DNA of 64,000 nucleotides from Anaerocolumna cellulosilytica (GTDB taxonomy: Bacteria; Bacillota; Clostridia; Lachnospirales; Lachnospiraceae): contig NZ_AP023367.1 of the NCBI RefSeq assembly GCF_014218335.1, positions 1,861,501-1,925,500 on the forward strand, written 5' to 3'. The stretch's first letter is position 1, and each line of letters begins with the position of its first letter. The position numbers and the translations under genes were made by a program. The notes below the pieces were generated by a model that saw only the letters and a list, made by a program, of their open reading frames with translations, was not told the origin of the DNA and searched no databases. Positions 24,974 to 34,651 of the stretch are shown here, in pieces.

Positions 24974-26449
24974 ATGAAGTCAAAATTAAAAATATTCTTT
25001 TTCTGTTTTGTTTTAGCTTGGCTGTTTCCAACGGTAACAGTACACGCCGAGAAAACGATATATACCTATAATTATGATTTTTGGGGTATTGAAAGAGAGT
25101 CTCCTGATTCCTATAGAGCTGAAGTTACCGTGATGGGGCACAGTCTGGGAATTGGTGACTTTAAAGATCCCCAGGGGTTATTCGTCAGAGGCAACCTTAT
25201 TTATATTTGCGATACTGGAAACAACAGGATTGTAGTACTAAAAAAAGATACAGAAGCTATAACGGTAGTTGAAGAATTCGGAGAGGTTGGAGGAGAAACC
25301 GCTGCGACCGCCTTATTAGGACCCCAGGATATCTATGCCGCCGCTAATGGCGACATGTACATTGCAGATACCGGAAATCAAAGGATTTTGCACATTGATG
25401 CAGGGCATAGGGTAGTAAAAGAAATGAGAAAGCCCGAGGATGAAACCGTTGATAAGTTATCAGACTTTTTACCAGTGAAGGTTGTAGCTGACAGATCCGG
25501 GAGGACATTTGCACTAGCTAAAAATTATAATAAAGGTTACTTAGTCTACGGAAGTGATGGTATATTTACCGGATATGTGGGTGCCAGTGAGGTTAAGTTT
25601 AATATGGTTGATTATCTCTGGAAGATGGTATCCACAAAGGAACAGCGTGCGCAGCTAGAGCAGTTTGTGCCGACGGAGTATAACAATATTGCTCTGGATA
25701 AGGACGGTTTTATATATACCACTACTTCGGTATTTGATGAGAATGAATTGCTTAAAGATGAAGCCAAGCCGATTCGAAAGTTAAACTCTATGGGTGTGGA
25801 CATATTAATTAAGAATGGCTGGTATCCGCCGATTGGTGATATATCCTGGGGAAATGCAGGTGGAGTAACAGGGCCTTCTAAATTCGTAGATATAACGGCT
25901 CTTGATAATGATACCTATTATGCTCTTGACAGAACAAGGGGACGAATCTTTGGCTATGATTTTCAGGGAAATCTGCTTTATGTCTTTGGTGGTCTTGGTA
26001 ATAAGCTTGGATACTTTCAATTACCTGCGGCAATTGAGCATATGGGACATGAGTTGTTAGTACTGGACTCTAAAAGTGCAGGGCTTACCTTTTTTTCTCC
26101 AACAGAGTATGGAAGTCTGATTAATCAGGCACTAGCAGAATATAAGAGGGGGAATTACGACATTTCCTCAGAGTATTGGGAAAAGGTTCTGATGATGGAC
26201 GGTAACAATGACTTAGCGTATATCGGCATCGGACGTTCTTTATTACGGCAGGGTAAGTACAAAGAAGCAATGACGTATTTCGAACTAAAATATGATGACA
26301 ACAATTATTCCAAAGCTTTTCAATTATACAGAAAACAATGGATTGAGGCCAATATCGGGTGGATTTTTGTTCTATTCTTTCTTGCTGTACTGCTGCCTGC
26401 CGCTGCCGGCTTTGTCAGGAAAGTAAAGAAGGAGGTGGAAGAGATATGA
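24974..26449 (+). CDS. Exported NHL-repeat/TPR membrane protein
   Basis: A 491-residue protein: signal peptide (about 1-25), an NHL-type beta-propeller (about 45-380; DTGNNRIVVL and IADTGNQRILHI are repeats), TPR-like helices (about 385-455; AEYKRGNYDISSEYWEKVL and IGRSLLRQGKYKEAM), and a C-terminal membrane helix (about 460-480) with a basic tail. The propeller should face outward as a binding or scaffold surface. GGAGGAG precedes the ATG. Its last bases overlap the next start (ATGA). No enzymatic residues are recognised; a role in presenting glycans to the two transporters is inference from context only. Confidence 0.8.
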   Translation: MKSKLKIFFFCFVLAWLFPTVTVHAEKTIYTYNYDFWGIERESPDSYRAEVTVMGHSLGIGDFKDPQGLFVRGNLIYICDTGNNRIVVLKKDTEAITVVEEFGEVGGETAATALLGPQDIYAAANGDMYIADTGNQRILHIDAGHRVVKEMRKPEDETVDKLSDFLPVKVVADRSGRTFALAKNYNKGYLVYGSDGIFTGYVGASEVKFNMVDYLWKMVSTKEQRAQLEQFVPTEYNNIALDKDGFIYTTTSVFDENELLKDEAKPIRKLNSMGVDILIKNGWYPPIGDISWGNAGGVTGPSKFVDITALDNDTYYALDRTRGRIFGYDFQGNLLYVFGGLGNKLGYFQLPAAIEHMGHELLVLDSKSAGLTFFSPTEYGSLINQALAEYKRGNYDISSEYWEKVLMMDGNNDLAYIGIGRSLLRQGKYKEAMTYFELKYDDNNYSKAFQLYRKQWIEANIGWIFVLFFLAVLLPAAAGFVRKVKKEVEEI

Positions 26450-27105
26450 TGCTAATCAATAATAAGCGGAAGAATATACGTGCTCTGGCAGAAACCCTCC
26501 GCTATTCCCTGTATGTTATAACCCATCCGTTGGATGGATTCTGGGATTTGACCCATGAGAACAGAGGATCTGTTGGTGCTGCTAATATTATTATAGCAAT
26601 GGCACTGTTAACACAGCTTTTTAAATTGCAGTATACCAGCTTTTTATTTATCAAAATAATATGGGAGCATGTTAATGTGGCTCAGATTATTTTAAGCTTT
26701 CTAGCTCCTATTTTTATAGGGTGTTTAGCGAATTGGGGACTTACCACACTTTTTGACGGAAAGGGCAGCATGAAGCAGATTTACATGGCGGTTGGATATG
26801 CTTTGACACCCTATGTTCTTATTCAGTTTCCAATGATTTTTATCAGCAATCTCATGACGGCGGAAGAGGGAGCTTTTTATTCTTACAGCATAACCTTTTC
26901 ATTGATATGGTGCGGAATACTCATTGTGAGTGCAGTAATGATGATTCATGATTATAGCCTTAGCAAGGCTATTCTGATGCTGGTGGCAACTATAGTTGGA
27001 ATTATGCTGATTGTATTTGTATTGCTGTTATTTTTCAGCTTGGTCAGTGATGCTGTTGCTTATTTTGTTTCTTTATACAAAGAAATTGTTTTTCGTTTTT
27101 ACTGA
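26446..27105 (+). CDS. Yip1-domain membrane protein
   Basis: A 219-residue polytopic protein with about five membrane segments and a Yip1-type arrangement (YSLYVITHPLDGFWDL at the N-terminus, then GYALTPYVLIQFP). The ATG overlaps the previous stop by four bases and GGAGG precedes it. Bacterial Yip1 proteins have no settled function. Translational coupling to the NHL protein suggests the two work together. Confidence 0.8.
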   Translation: MMLINNKRKNIRALAETLRYSLYVITHPLDGFWDLTHENRGSVGAANIIIAMALLTQLFKLQYTSFLFIKIIWEHVNVAQIILSFLAPIFIGCLANWGLTTLFDGKGSMKQIYMAVGYALTPYVLIQFPMIFISNLMTAEEGAFYSYSITFSLIWCGILIVSAVMMIHDYSLSKAILMLVATIVGIMLIVFVLLLFFSLVSDAVAYFVSLYKEIVFRFY

Positions 27106-27118
27106 AAGGTGGCTGGTG

Positions 27119-29641
27119 ATGAAACGTTTAATAAGACTGGGATTATTTCTTCTATCGGCTGTATTGCTTACAGGTTGTACCGGAGCACAAGAGCAGGGAG
27201 AGGTAATGGAACCCTATGCATACACCGGGGATAAAACAATGTATGCGCTTGAAAATGAATTTCTTTCCTTTTCTCTTGATCCTGCTACAACCTATTTTCA
27301 GGTAACGGATAAGAAGAATCATACCGTTTGGAATTCCAATCCGGTGGAGGGAGCCAATGATGAAAAGGCGGATGCGGAAAGTAAAAAGCAAATACTATCC
27401 ACATTGCTTGTAAAATATAGTACGGATGTAGGGATTCAGACAACATACAGTAATTATGAATATAGTATTGCAAAGCAGGTCTATGAGATTGAAGAAGGCA
27501 GCGACTATATTAAAGTGAAATACTCTATTGGGGATGTAGAAAAAGTATTTATATACCCGGAAGCTTTGCCGGAATCTAAAATGCAGATATATCTTAATAA
27601 GATGGACGATAGTCAGAAAAAGCAGATTGATTCCTACTATAGAAAATACGACGTAAACAAATTGCGAGCTTCTGACAACAAGGAAGAGCTGCTTATTAAA
27701 TATCCCGACTTAGAGACAGAAAAAGTCTATGTAATCCGGGATAATTTACAGGAATACATCTCTATTAAGCTGGAAGAAGTGTTTGATGCGGCAGGATATA
27801 CGATGGCTGATTTTGAAGAAGACAGCCACCGGTATGAAAAAGGAGAGGCGAAACAAAAGCCGTTTTATAATATTTCTGTGGTTTACCGGCTAGATAATGA
27901 GGAATTAATCGTTGAGGTGCCCTTTGAGGAAATGCAATGGCCGCATAACTATCCATTAATCGAAGTAACAGTATTGCCTTACTTTTGTTCTGGTTCCGCT
28001 AAGGAGGAGGGATATTTGTTTGTGCCGGAGGGAACCGGAGGAATTATTGAATTCAATAATGGGAAAGTCCAGCAAAATCCATATTATGCGCAGGTATATG
28101 GCTGGGATAATGGTATGAAGCGGGATAGCCTTGTAGATGAGAGCAGAGTGGCTTTTCCGGTATATGGAATTGCTAAGAATAACAGTGCAATGTTGTGCTT
28201 TATGGAGGAGTACAATACCTTGGCAACTTTATCAGCAGATGTCAGTGGTAGAAAACACAGCTATAATTATGTGAATGCTTCCTATACTACACTTCATTCT
28301 GCATCTGTGCAGGTTTCAGCCAAGTCGGATCGTTCTGTTATGGTATATGAAGCAGAAAAACCGGAAGGGGCAATCAGACAAAGATATCGATTTTTTGGAA
28401 CCGATAGTTACTCAGAAATGGCAGGAGGGTACAGGGATTACTTAATTGAAAAATATAATCTGGTTAGATATGAAAAAAGCGGTGTACCTGTAAATATTAC
28501 TTTAATTGGGGCTATTGACGCAGTAAAACAGCGTTTTGGATTTCCTGTATCCGTACCGGTTCCATTAACTACCTATGAGGAAGCAAAAAATATCTTAATG
28601 GAACTAATGAATTATGGATACCAGAATGTATCCGTCCGTTACAGCGGCATGATTAACGGGGGCATCAAGCAAACGATTCTTCAATCGGTAAAGCCGGTAA
28701 GTGAACTAGGAAGCCGGAAGGAGTTAAAGGCCTATTTAAGTTATGCCAAGGAGAATGATATAGCTGTATTTTTGGATAGTGTAGCAGATTATACCTATAA
28801 AGGCGGACTATTTGACGGCTTTTCCGTCAATCGAGATGCATCTAAATATCCAAGCAGGGAAGTAGTAAAGCTCTATGATTTCTCGCCCGTATGGTTTGGG
28901 GAGAAGGATTGGATTGACAGCTATTATGTGTTAAAGCCTCAGCTAGCCGTTTCTGGTATGCAGAACGTGGCAAAGGCAGGGGGCAATTTTGGCACAAGCG
29001 GAATTGCCTTTCGGGATATAGGCTATACATTAAATGCAGATTATAATCCCAAAAATCTGTTAACCAGAGAAAAAGTTGCGATTTTACAGCAAGAGGCACT
29101 AAAAGAAATCAGAGCAGTAGGACAAAAGATTATGGTTAAAGGCGGCAATGAATATGTACTATCCTATACAGATTTTATTGTAGATATGGAGCTTACAGGC
29201 AATCCATATCAAATAATCGACTATGGCGTACCGTTTTATACAATTGCATTGCATGGACTGCTGCCCTATACCGGAACCTCATTAAATCTTTCGAATAATT
29301 ATACAGATATGGTTTTAAAAAGTGCTGAAACAGGGGCAGGTCTTTCATTTACCTTTATGAAGGAGCCGGTAGCGCTCCTGCAAAATACCAACTATACCTA
29401 TTATTTTGGTGCTGATTATGATAAGTGGAAAGAAGAGGCCTATACAATCTATAACAGATATGAAGCCGAGCTTGGAGGTCTTTTTAATCAGTTTATCACA
29501 GGGCATGAACGTCTGGCGGAGGGTGTCTTTGTTACCAGTTATGAGGGCGGAACCAGGGTCTTTGTTAATTATAGCAATGCGGACTATACAGAAGGAACTT
29601 TAAAAGTACCGGCTCGTGATTATAAAGTGGAAGGGAGGTAG
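27119..29641 (+). CDS. DUF5696-domain lipoprotein, possible glycosidase-like fold
   Basis: An 840-residue surface lipoprotein (lipobox AVLLTGC). The N-terminal half (about 30-430) is beta-rich. The C-terminal part (about 470-800) has the alternating pattern of a TIM barrel, with acidic segments such as IAVFLDSVADY, GIAFRDIGYTLNADYN and DFIVDMELTG that could hold catalytic residues. DUF5696 is uncharacterised to my knowledge; glycoside hydrolase activity is inference. AAAGGTGG lies eight bases before the ATG. It sits between the Yip1 gene and the second permease pair. Confidence 0.75.
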   Translation: MKRLIRLGLFLLSAVLLTGCTGAQEQGEVMEPYAYTGDKTMYALENEFLSFSLDPATTYFQVTDKKNHTVWNSNPVEGANDEKADAESKKQILSTLLVKYSTDVGIQTTYSNYEYSIAKQVYEIEEGSDYIKVKYSIGDVEKVFIYPEALPESKMQIYLNKMDDSQKKQIDSYYRKYDVNKLRASDNKEELLIKYPDLETEKVYVIRDNLQEYISIKLEEVFDAAGYTMADFEEDSHRYEKGEAKQKPFYNISVVYRLDNEELIVEVPFEEMQWPHNYPLIEVTVLPYFCSGSAKEEGYLFVPEGTGGIIEFNNGKVQQNPYYAQVYGWDNGMKRDSLVDESRVAFPVYGIAKNNSAMLCFMEEYNTLATLSADVSGRKHSYNYVNASYTTLHSASVQVSAKSDRSVMVYEAEKPEGAIRQRYRFFGTDSYSEMAGGYRDYLIEKYNLVRYEKSGVPVNITLIGAIDAVKQRFGFPVSVPVPLTTYEEAKNILMELMNYGYQNVSVRYSGMINGGIKQTILQSVKPVSELGSRKELKAYLSYAKENDIAVFLDSVADYTYKGGLFDGFSVNRDASKYPSREVVKLYDFSPVWFGEKDWIDSYYVLKPQLAVSGMQNVAKAGGNFGTSGIAFRDIGYTLNADYNPKNLLTREKVAILQQEALKEIRAVGQKIMVKGGNEYVLSYTDFIVDMELTGNPYQIIDYGVPFYTIALHGLLPYTGTSLNLSNNYTDMVLKSAETGAGLSFTFMKEPVALLQNTNYTYYFGADYDKWKEEAYTIYNRYEAELGGLFNQFITGHERLAEGVFVTSYEGGTRVFVNYSNADYTEGTLKVPARDYKVEGR

Positions 29642-29644
29642 AGT

Positions 29645-30553
29645 ATGGCTAAGAAAAAACATAAGGATTTAAGGAAGAGAAAAGCCATTACCGGATATTT
29701 GTACATAGCACCCTTTATTATCGGCTTCCTTGCGTTTATGGTATTGCCCTTAATCGAATCATTTAGGATGAGCTTTTCAAATGTACTAATCGGCAGCGGA
29801 AGTGGTGGTTTTGTCATGGAATTCGTAGGTTTGGCTAATATTAAAAAAGCCTTTTTAGTAGATCCGGAATTCAACCGTTTTTTAACGGATGAATTGTCTA
29901 AAATGGTCATACATGTTCCGACTACTTTGATTGTAAGTTTTTTTATGGCACTTCTTTTGAACCAGTCCTTTAAGGGGAGGGGAATGGTAAGGGCTATATT
30001 CTTTCTGCCAGTCATACTATCCTCAGGGGTATTGGTTGGACTGGAATTTGACAACAGTCTTCTTGCAGGAATGCAGGACTATATTAAGGCAAATACCAAT
30101 ACGGCAAGTATTACGACTGTGTTAAGAGAAATCCTGTCAAACAGTAATTTTGGTACCAGGTTTCTAAAGGTAGTTTTTGAAATTGTGGATGGAGTTTATG
30201 ATGTTGTGATTGCCTCCGGTATACAGATTATTATTTTCTTGTCCGGTCTGCAAACGATTTCAAAAAGCATGTACGAAGCGGCTACCATTGAAGGCTGTAC
30301 CCATTGGGAGAGTTTTTGGAAGATAACACTGCCTATGGTAAGCTCTGTCATACTGGTTAATATGATTTATACGATAATAGATTTCTTTATGCGCACAGAC
30401 AGCGAGATGATGGATAAGATTAGTTCTACGATGATAGCCAAAATGGATTATGGCTTTAGTTCTGCTATGGCTTGGATATACTTTGTGGCAGTCATTCTTA
30501 TTATAGCTGTGTTCAGTGCAATTATTTCAAAGTGGGTGTACTATTATGAATAG
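29645..30553 (+). CDS. ABC importer permease, second pair
   Basis: A 302-residue permease with six membrane segments and an EAA-type loop EAATIEGCTHWESFWKITLP. GGGAGG is just before the ATG, three bases after the DUF5696 stop. It contains an extended periplasmic loop (about 135-180) compared with the first pair. Confidence 0.88.
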   Translation: MAKKKHKDLRKRKAITGYLYIAPFIIGFLAFMVLPLIESFRMSFSNVLIGSGSGGFVMEFVGLANIKKAFLVDPEFNRFLTDELSKMVIHVPTTLIVSFFMALLLNQSFKGRGMVRAIFFLPVILSSGVLVGLEFDNSLLAGMQDYIKANTNTASITTVLREILSNSNFGTRFLKVVFEIVDGVYDVVIASGIQIIIFLSGLQTISKSMYEAATIEGCTHWESFWKITLPMVSSVILVNMIYTIIDFFMRTDSEMMDKISSTMIAKMDYGFSSAMAWIYFVAVILIIAVFSAIISKWVYYYE

Positions 30554-31547
30554 ATTACTTAGTGTGAAATGGAAGGAATTTTATAGCAGGAACAAAAAAT
30601 CAGGTGGATATCTTTTAAGAAAAAAGGTCTGCTATATTTTATACCGCATTATCCGTGCAATACTGTTATTCGGACTGTGCTTTCTGATATTGCAGCCTCT
30701 GATGAATAAGATATCTTTAAGTTTTATGAAAGAGAGAGATTTATACGACCCAACCATTATAGTGGTTCCAAGGAATTTTACAACTGAAAATTATAAGTTG
30801 GTGAACCAGTTAATTGGCTTTTGGAGGGCGTTTGGCAATTCCATTGGAATATCTTTGTTAGTCAGTGTGATTCAGGTGGCCTTTTGTACTTTGGTGGGAT
30901 ATGGTTTTGCAAGATTTCAATTCCCTTTAAAGCGATTTTGGTTTGCCTGTGTGGTTCTGGTTATTGTTGTGCCGCCGCAGACAATTATGTCTTCACTTTA
31001 TCTGAACTTCAGGTTTTTTGATATATTTGGACTTATTACATTAGTGACAGGAAGCACCATAAACTTACAAAAATCAATTGTGCCTTACTTATTATTGTGT
31101 ATGACTTGTATGGGATTAAAAAGCGGACTGTATATTTTTTTAATCAGGCAGTATTTTAGGGGAATACCAAAAGAGCTTGAGGAAGCCGCATATGTGGATG
31201 GATGTGGTAATTTCAATACGTTTATCAAGATTATGCTGCCGGATGCTAAGCCAATATTAATTTCCTGCTTTCTATTTGCTTTTGTATGGCAATGGACGGA
31301 TGCATTTTATTCCAAAATGTTTATCGGTAATATAGCGTTGATTTCAAACAAATTAACATCTATCAGTGGTTTACTCAATGATTATCTAACCTCTATCAAC
31401 GGAACGGCAACAAAGGCTTCCGTAGCCTATGGGCAGATGATGATTTCAACAGGTATGATAATGGCAATTATCCCTTTATTGCTGCTATATATAATAGCGC
31501 AAAAGGGTTTTGTAGAAAATTTAAGCCAGACCGGCTTAAAAATGTAA
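30546..31547 (+). CDS. ABC importer permease, second pair
   Basis: A 333-residue permease with the EAA loop EAAYVDGCGNFNTFIKIMLP. I start at 30546 (MNRLLSVKWKEF), overlapping the preceding gene by eight bases; an upstream in-frame start at 30516 lacks a ribosome site. The long N-terminus is cytoplasmic. Confidence 0.88.
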   Translation: MNRLLSVKWKEFYSRNKKSGGYLLRKKVCYILYRIIRAILLFGLCFLILQPLMNKISLSFMKERDLYDPTIIVVPRNFTTENYKLVNQLIGFWRAFGNSIGISLLVSVIQVAFCTLVGYGFARFQFPLKRFWFACVVLVIVVPPQTIMSSLYLNFRFFDIFGLITLVTGSTINLQKSIVPYLLLCMTCMGLKSGLYIFLIRQYFRGIPKELEEAAYVDGCGNFNTFIKIMLPDAKPILISCFLFAFVWQWTDAFYSKMFIGNIALISNKLTSISGLLNDYLTSINGTATKASVAYGQMMISTGMIMAIIPLLLLYIIAQKGFVENLSQTGLKM

Positions 31548-31566
31548 AATATTTAAGGAGGATGGT

Positions 31567-32991
31567 ATGATGAAACAAGGTATGAAAAAATGGCTGGCGT
31601 TATTAGTGACAGTGGTTTTATGTGCAGGTTCTTTTACTGCCTGCGGCGGTGAGAACGGAAAACAAACAGTAGGAGAGAGTACAGTAACACCGGAGGCAAC
31701 AGAGGCTGCGCAGACAGAAGTAACACCGGAGGCAGAGGAAGAGCCGGCTATGGATTTGGGCGGAATGGAAATTGTAATAGGTGACTGGTGGTCATCAGAG
31801 ACAGAGGCTGAGCCGGCAAATGCTATGGAGGAAGCCAGACTGGAATACAGAGAGATGATTCAGGAAAAGTACAACTTTACGATGAAACAGGTCTCGATCT
31901 CTAATTATGATGGCATGCAGGAATTGTTTACGACCTCAGTTATGGCGGATGATCCGGCAGCTCAGATATTTTTGCTGTCACCTGCATGGATATCCCAGCC
32001 TCTTGCCAATGGCTTGCTATACGATTTGTCAACCTTAAACAGTCTGGATTTTAACCAAAACAAATGGATACGTAATGTAAAAGAAATTATGTCCTTTGGA
32101 GATTCCATTTACGGTATGGCTGCCGGCAAAGCAGAACCAAAACTTGGTGTCTACTGGAATAAAAGATTATTTAAGGAAGCCGGACTTGACCCAGATCTGC
32201 CCTATGATTTACAAGCAAGCGGAGAATGGACCTGGAATAAGTTCGAAGAGCTGTGTAAAAAATTAACCATTGATAGTAACAATGACGGAACCATCGACAG
32301 CTATGCTATGGCGAATTTTTCTATTGATTTCTTCCGAGGAGCTGTAGTATCCAATAATGCCAGATTTATAGGTAAAGATGACGCGGGAAAATTCTATAAT
32401 GCAACCAATGAGCCAAACTTTTTAGAGGCACTCCAATGGGGTGTTGGACTTATTGAAAAAGGGTATGAAATGCCGGTACCTACGGATGCAGAATGGGATT
32501 GGTTTATCTCAGCATTTCGTGATGCCAAAGTTGCAATGCAGGCAGCAGAGCAGTATCAGGTCGGTACATGGGAAGAGATGCCGGATGATTGGGGATTTGT
32601 CTTATTTCCTAAAGGACCTAAGAGTGATACGTACTCTGTGTATTTTGGGGATAATGTAGCAGTTATACCTTCCTGCTATGATAAAGAAACAGCGGAAAAA
32701 ATTGCATTTGCTTATAATTTATGGACAGAGCCTACGCCAGGTTATGAAGATGAAGATTCCTGGAAAGACGGCTACTATACCAGATTCCGTGATGAACGGG
32801 CAGTGGATGAGACTTTGACGATGATGTATGATGGAACCTCAGTTGAAAACAATGATAACCTTCCACTGGTATATGGAACTAGCTACGGGGATATCTTATA
32901 TGCCGTTTATGCACTGGAAAAGACGCCGGCTGAAAAGATTGAAGAAATAGCTGCAACTTGGAAGGCGCTCATTGAGGATGCAAACAAATAA
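31567..32991 (+). CDS. Solute-binding lipoprotein, second transporter
   Basis: A 474-residue family-1 binding protein with lipobox FTACGG and a Thr/Glu-rich linker before the folded domain. Ligand-domain features include YWNKRLFKEAGLDPDLPYD and GEWTWNKFEELCKKL. GGAGGATGG precedes the ATG. It closes the nine-gene cluster, giving the second permease pair its own receptor. The ATPase is again absent. Confidence 0.9.
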   Translation: MMKQGMKKWLALLVTVVLCAGSFTACGGENGKQTVGESTVTPEATEAAQTEVTPEAEEEPAMDLGGMEIVIGDWWSSETEAEPANAMEEARLEYREMIQEKYNFTMKQVSISNYDGMQELFTTSVMADDPAAQIFLLSPAWISQPLANGLLYDLSTLNSLDFNQNKWIRNVKEIMSFGDSIYGMAAGKAEPKLGVYWNKRLFKEAGLDPDLPYDLQASGEWTWNKFEELCKKLTIDSNNDGTIDSYAMANFSIDFFRGAVVSNNARFIGKDDAGKFYNATNEPNFLEALQWGVGLIEKGYEMPVPTDAEWDWFISAFRDAKVAMQAAEQYQVGTWEEMPDDWGFVLFPKGPKSDTYSVYFGDNVAVIPSCYDKETAEKIAFAYNLWTEPTPGYEDEDSWKDGYYTRFRDERAVDETLTMMYDGTSVENNDNLPLVYGTSYGDILYAVYALEKTPAEKIEEIAATWKALIEDANK

Positions 32992-33057
32992 ATTAATACA
33001 CAAAAAAGCTGACACCAAAGGCATGTGAATACAGACAGCAAGCAGGAGGAACGTAAA

Positions 33058-34524
33058 ATGGTTATAAAAGAAGAGTTAAAATCTTTGTTTCAGGAAGTAG
33101 AATGGAAAGAAAGTTATAGAAAAGAAGGGGAAAATAATCCACTGATAACAAGCTGTTATGGGGCGGATCCTTATGCACTGGTATTTGGCGATCAGATTTA
33201 TGTTTATATGACAAATGATGAGTATATGTATGATGCACAAGGAAATATCACAGCAAATACGTATTCTAATATACGAAGCATAAGGTGCATTTCATCAGCA
33301 GATTTGGTGAATTGGACAAATCATGGCTTGATATTCGTCAAGGGAAGCGGTGGGGTTACAAGCTGGGCTCATAATTCCTGGGCACCTGCTGCAATCCATA
33401 AAAAAATTAATGGAAAAGATAAATTTTTTCTTTATTTTGCAAACTCAGCTAGCTCTATTGGCGTATTAACAGCAGATTTTCCGGAAGGTCCTTTCTCTGA
33501 TCCACTGGGAAAACCAATCATAACAAGAGAAACACCGAATTGCTCTGGGGTAGTGTGGCTGTTTGATCCGGCTGTCTTTACAGATGATGATGGTGTATCT
33601 TATCTTTACTTTGGTGGAGGCGTACCGGAAGGGAAAACGGAGTTTCCAGGGACGGCAAGGGTGATTCGATTAAGCGAGGACATGATTCACACGGAGGGCA
33701 GTGCAGTTGCCATTGATGCCCCCTTTATGTTTGAAGATTCCGGCATTAATAAAATTGGAGATACCTATGTCTATTCTTACTGCTCCAATTGGGACAGTAG
33801 GGAACATACCGTAAGTGAACACGTACCTGAGATAGGGGAAATTATATATATGACCAGTAAAAATCCCATGGGACCTTGGGAATACAGAGGTTCCATACTA
33901 AAGAATCCAGGAAAATTTTTTGGTGTTTATGGGAATAATCATCATTGCATGGCAGAATTTAGAGGCAGTTGGTATATGTTTTATCACACACAGGTTCTTC
34001 AGGAGAACATCGGTGTGAAAGGAGGCTATCGGAGTACCCATGTAAATGAGGTTAAAATGGGGGAAGACGGCAGTATTAAGCCAATTCAGGCAGATAAAAA
34101 CGGAGTAAGCCAGTTAAAGCACATGAATCCTTATGAAACCGTATTGGCAGCTACTAGGTCCGACCAAGGAGGCAAACGGCTAAAGGAAACGCTAAAGTAC
34201 TCTCAGGAAACGAAGCAGATACTGCCAGATGAGATTGAGACAGGGGATTGGATAAAGGTTAGTGGATTGAATTTTGGAGAGACTGGTGCAAAAACATTCA
34301 CGCTTCGAGTAATTTGCAAGAAAGCAGAAGGAGCAGTCAGAGTGACAAAAGACAGCTTACAAGGGGAAGACATTACCTATGCTAAAATAAACGGCTTAGA
34401 TAGTAAGGGAGAAGTTCTAGATATTACAGTACCTGTAAAAGAAATAACGGGAGTACATGATATATATATTTCTTTTGTGGGAAGTGGATATTCGTTAGAA
34501 GCTTGGAAATTCGAAAAAGCATAA
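33058..34524 (+). CDS. GH43 arabinofuranosidase-type enzyme with C-terminal CBM6-like domain
   Basis: A 488-residue protein without signal peptide. The propeller (about 15-330) shows catalytic acids in CYGADPYAL, VWLFDPAVF and FEDSGINKI, and HSWAPAAIH-type strands seen as HNSWAPAAIH. A C-terminal beta-sandwich (about 355-488) resembles CBM6. Enzymes of this layout remove arabinofuranose side chains from arabinoxylan. The start at 33058 follows GGAGG; an in-frame GTG at 33025 is weaker. It follows the transporter cluster by 66 bases and precedes the GH127 gene. Confidence 0.88.
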   Translation: MVIKEELKSLFQEVEWKESYRKEGENNPLITSCYGADPYALVFGDQIYVYMTNDEYMYDAQGNITANTYSNIRSIRCISSADLVNWTNHGLIFVKGSGGVTSWAHNSWAPAAIHKKINGKDKFFLYFANSASSIGVLTADFPEGPFSDPLGKPIITRETPNCSGVVWLFDPAVFTDDDGVSYLYFGGGVPEGKTEFPGTARVIRLSEDMIHTEGSAVAIDAPFMFEDSGINKIGDTYVYSYCSNWDSREHTVSEHVPEIGEIIYMTSKNPMGPWEYRGSILKNPGKFFGVYGNNHHCMAEFRGSWYMFYHTQVLQENIGVKGGYRSTHVNEVKMGEDGSIKPIQADKNGVSQLKHMNPYETVLAATRSDQGGKRLKETLKYSQETKQILPDEIETGDWIKVSGLNFGETGAKTFTLRVICKKAEGAVRVTKDSLQGEDITYAKINGLDSKGEVLDITVPVKEITGVHDIYISFVGSGYSLEAWKFEKA

Positions 34525-34566
34525 GTACTAACCTTTTACCAGTAAAACTATCCTTAAAATATTTTA

Positions 34567-34616
34567 TTGACCTGCCAATGCTGTTACAATAAAGATAGTT
34601 AAGAGAAATTGTAACA
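34567..34616 (+). promoter_or_regulatory. Promoter and inverted-repeat operator of the GH127 gene
   Basis: TTGACC (34567-34572) and TAAAGA (34590-34595) with a 17-base spacer form a promoter. TGTTACAAT (34582-34590) and ATTGTAACA (34608-34616) are inverted across it, bracketing the -10 box, so a repressor there would block transcription. The GH127 gene can thus be controlled separately from the upstream cluster. Confidence 0.55.
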
Positions 34617-34651
34617 ATAGCAGGCAGTACAATGATTAAGACAGGAGAGGT

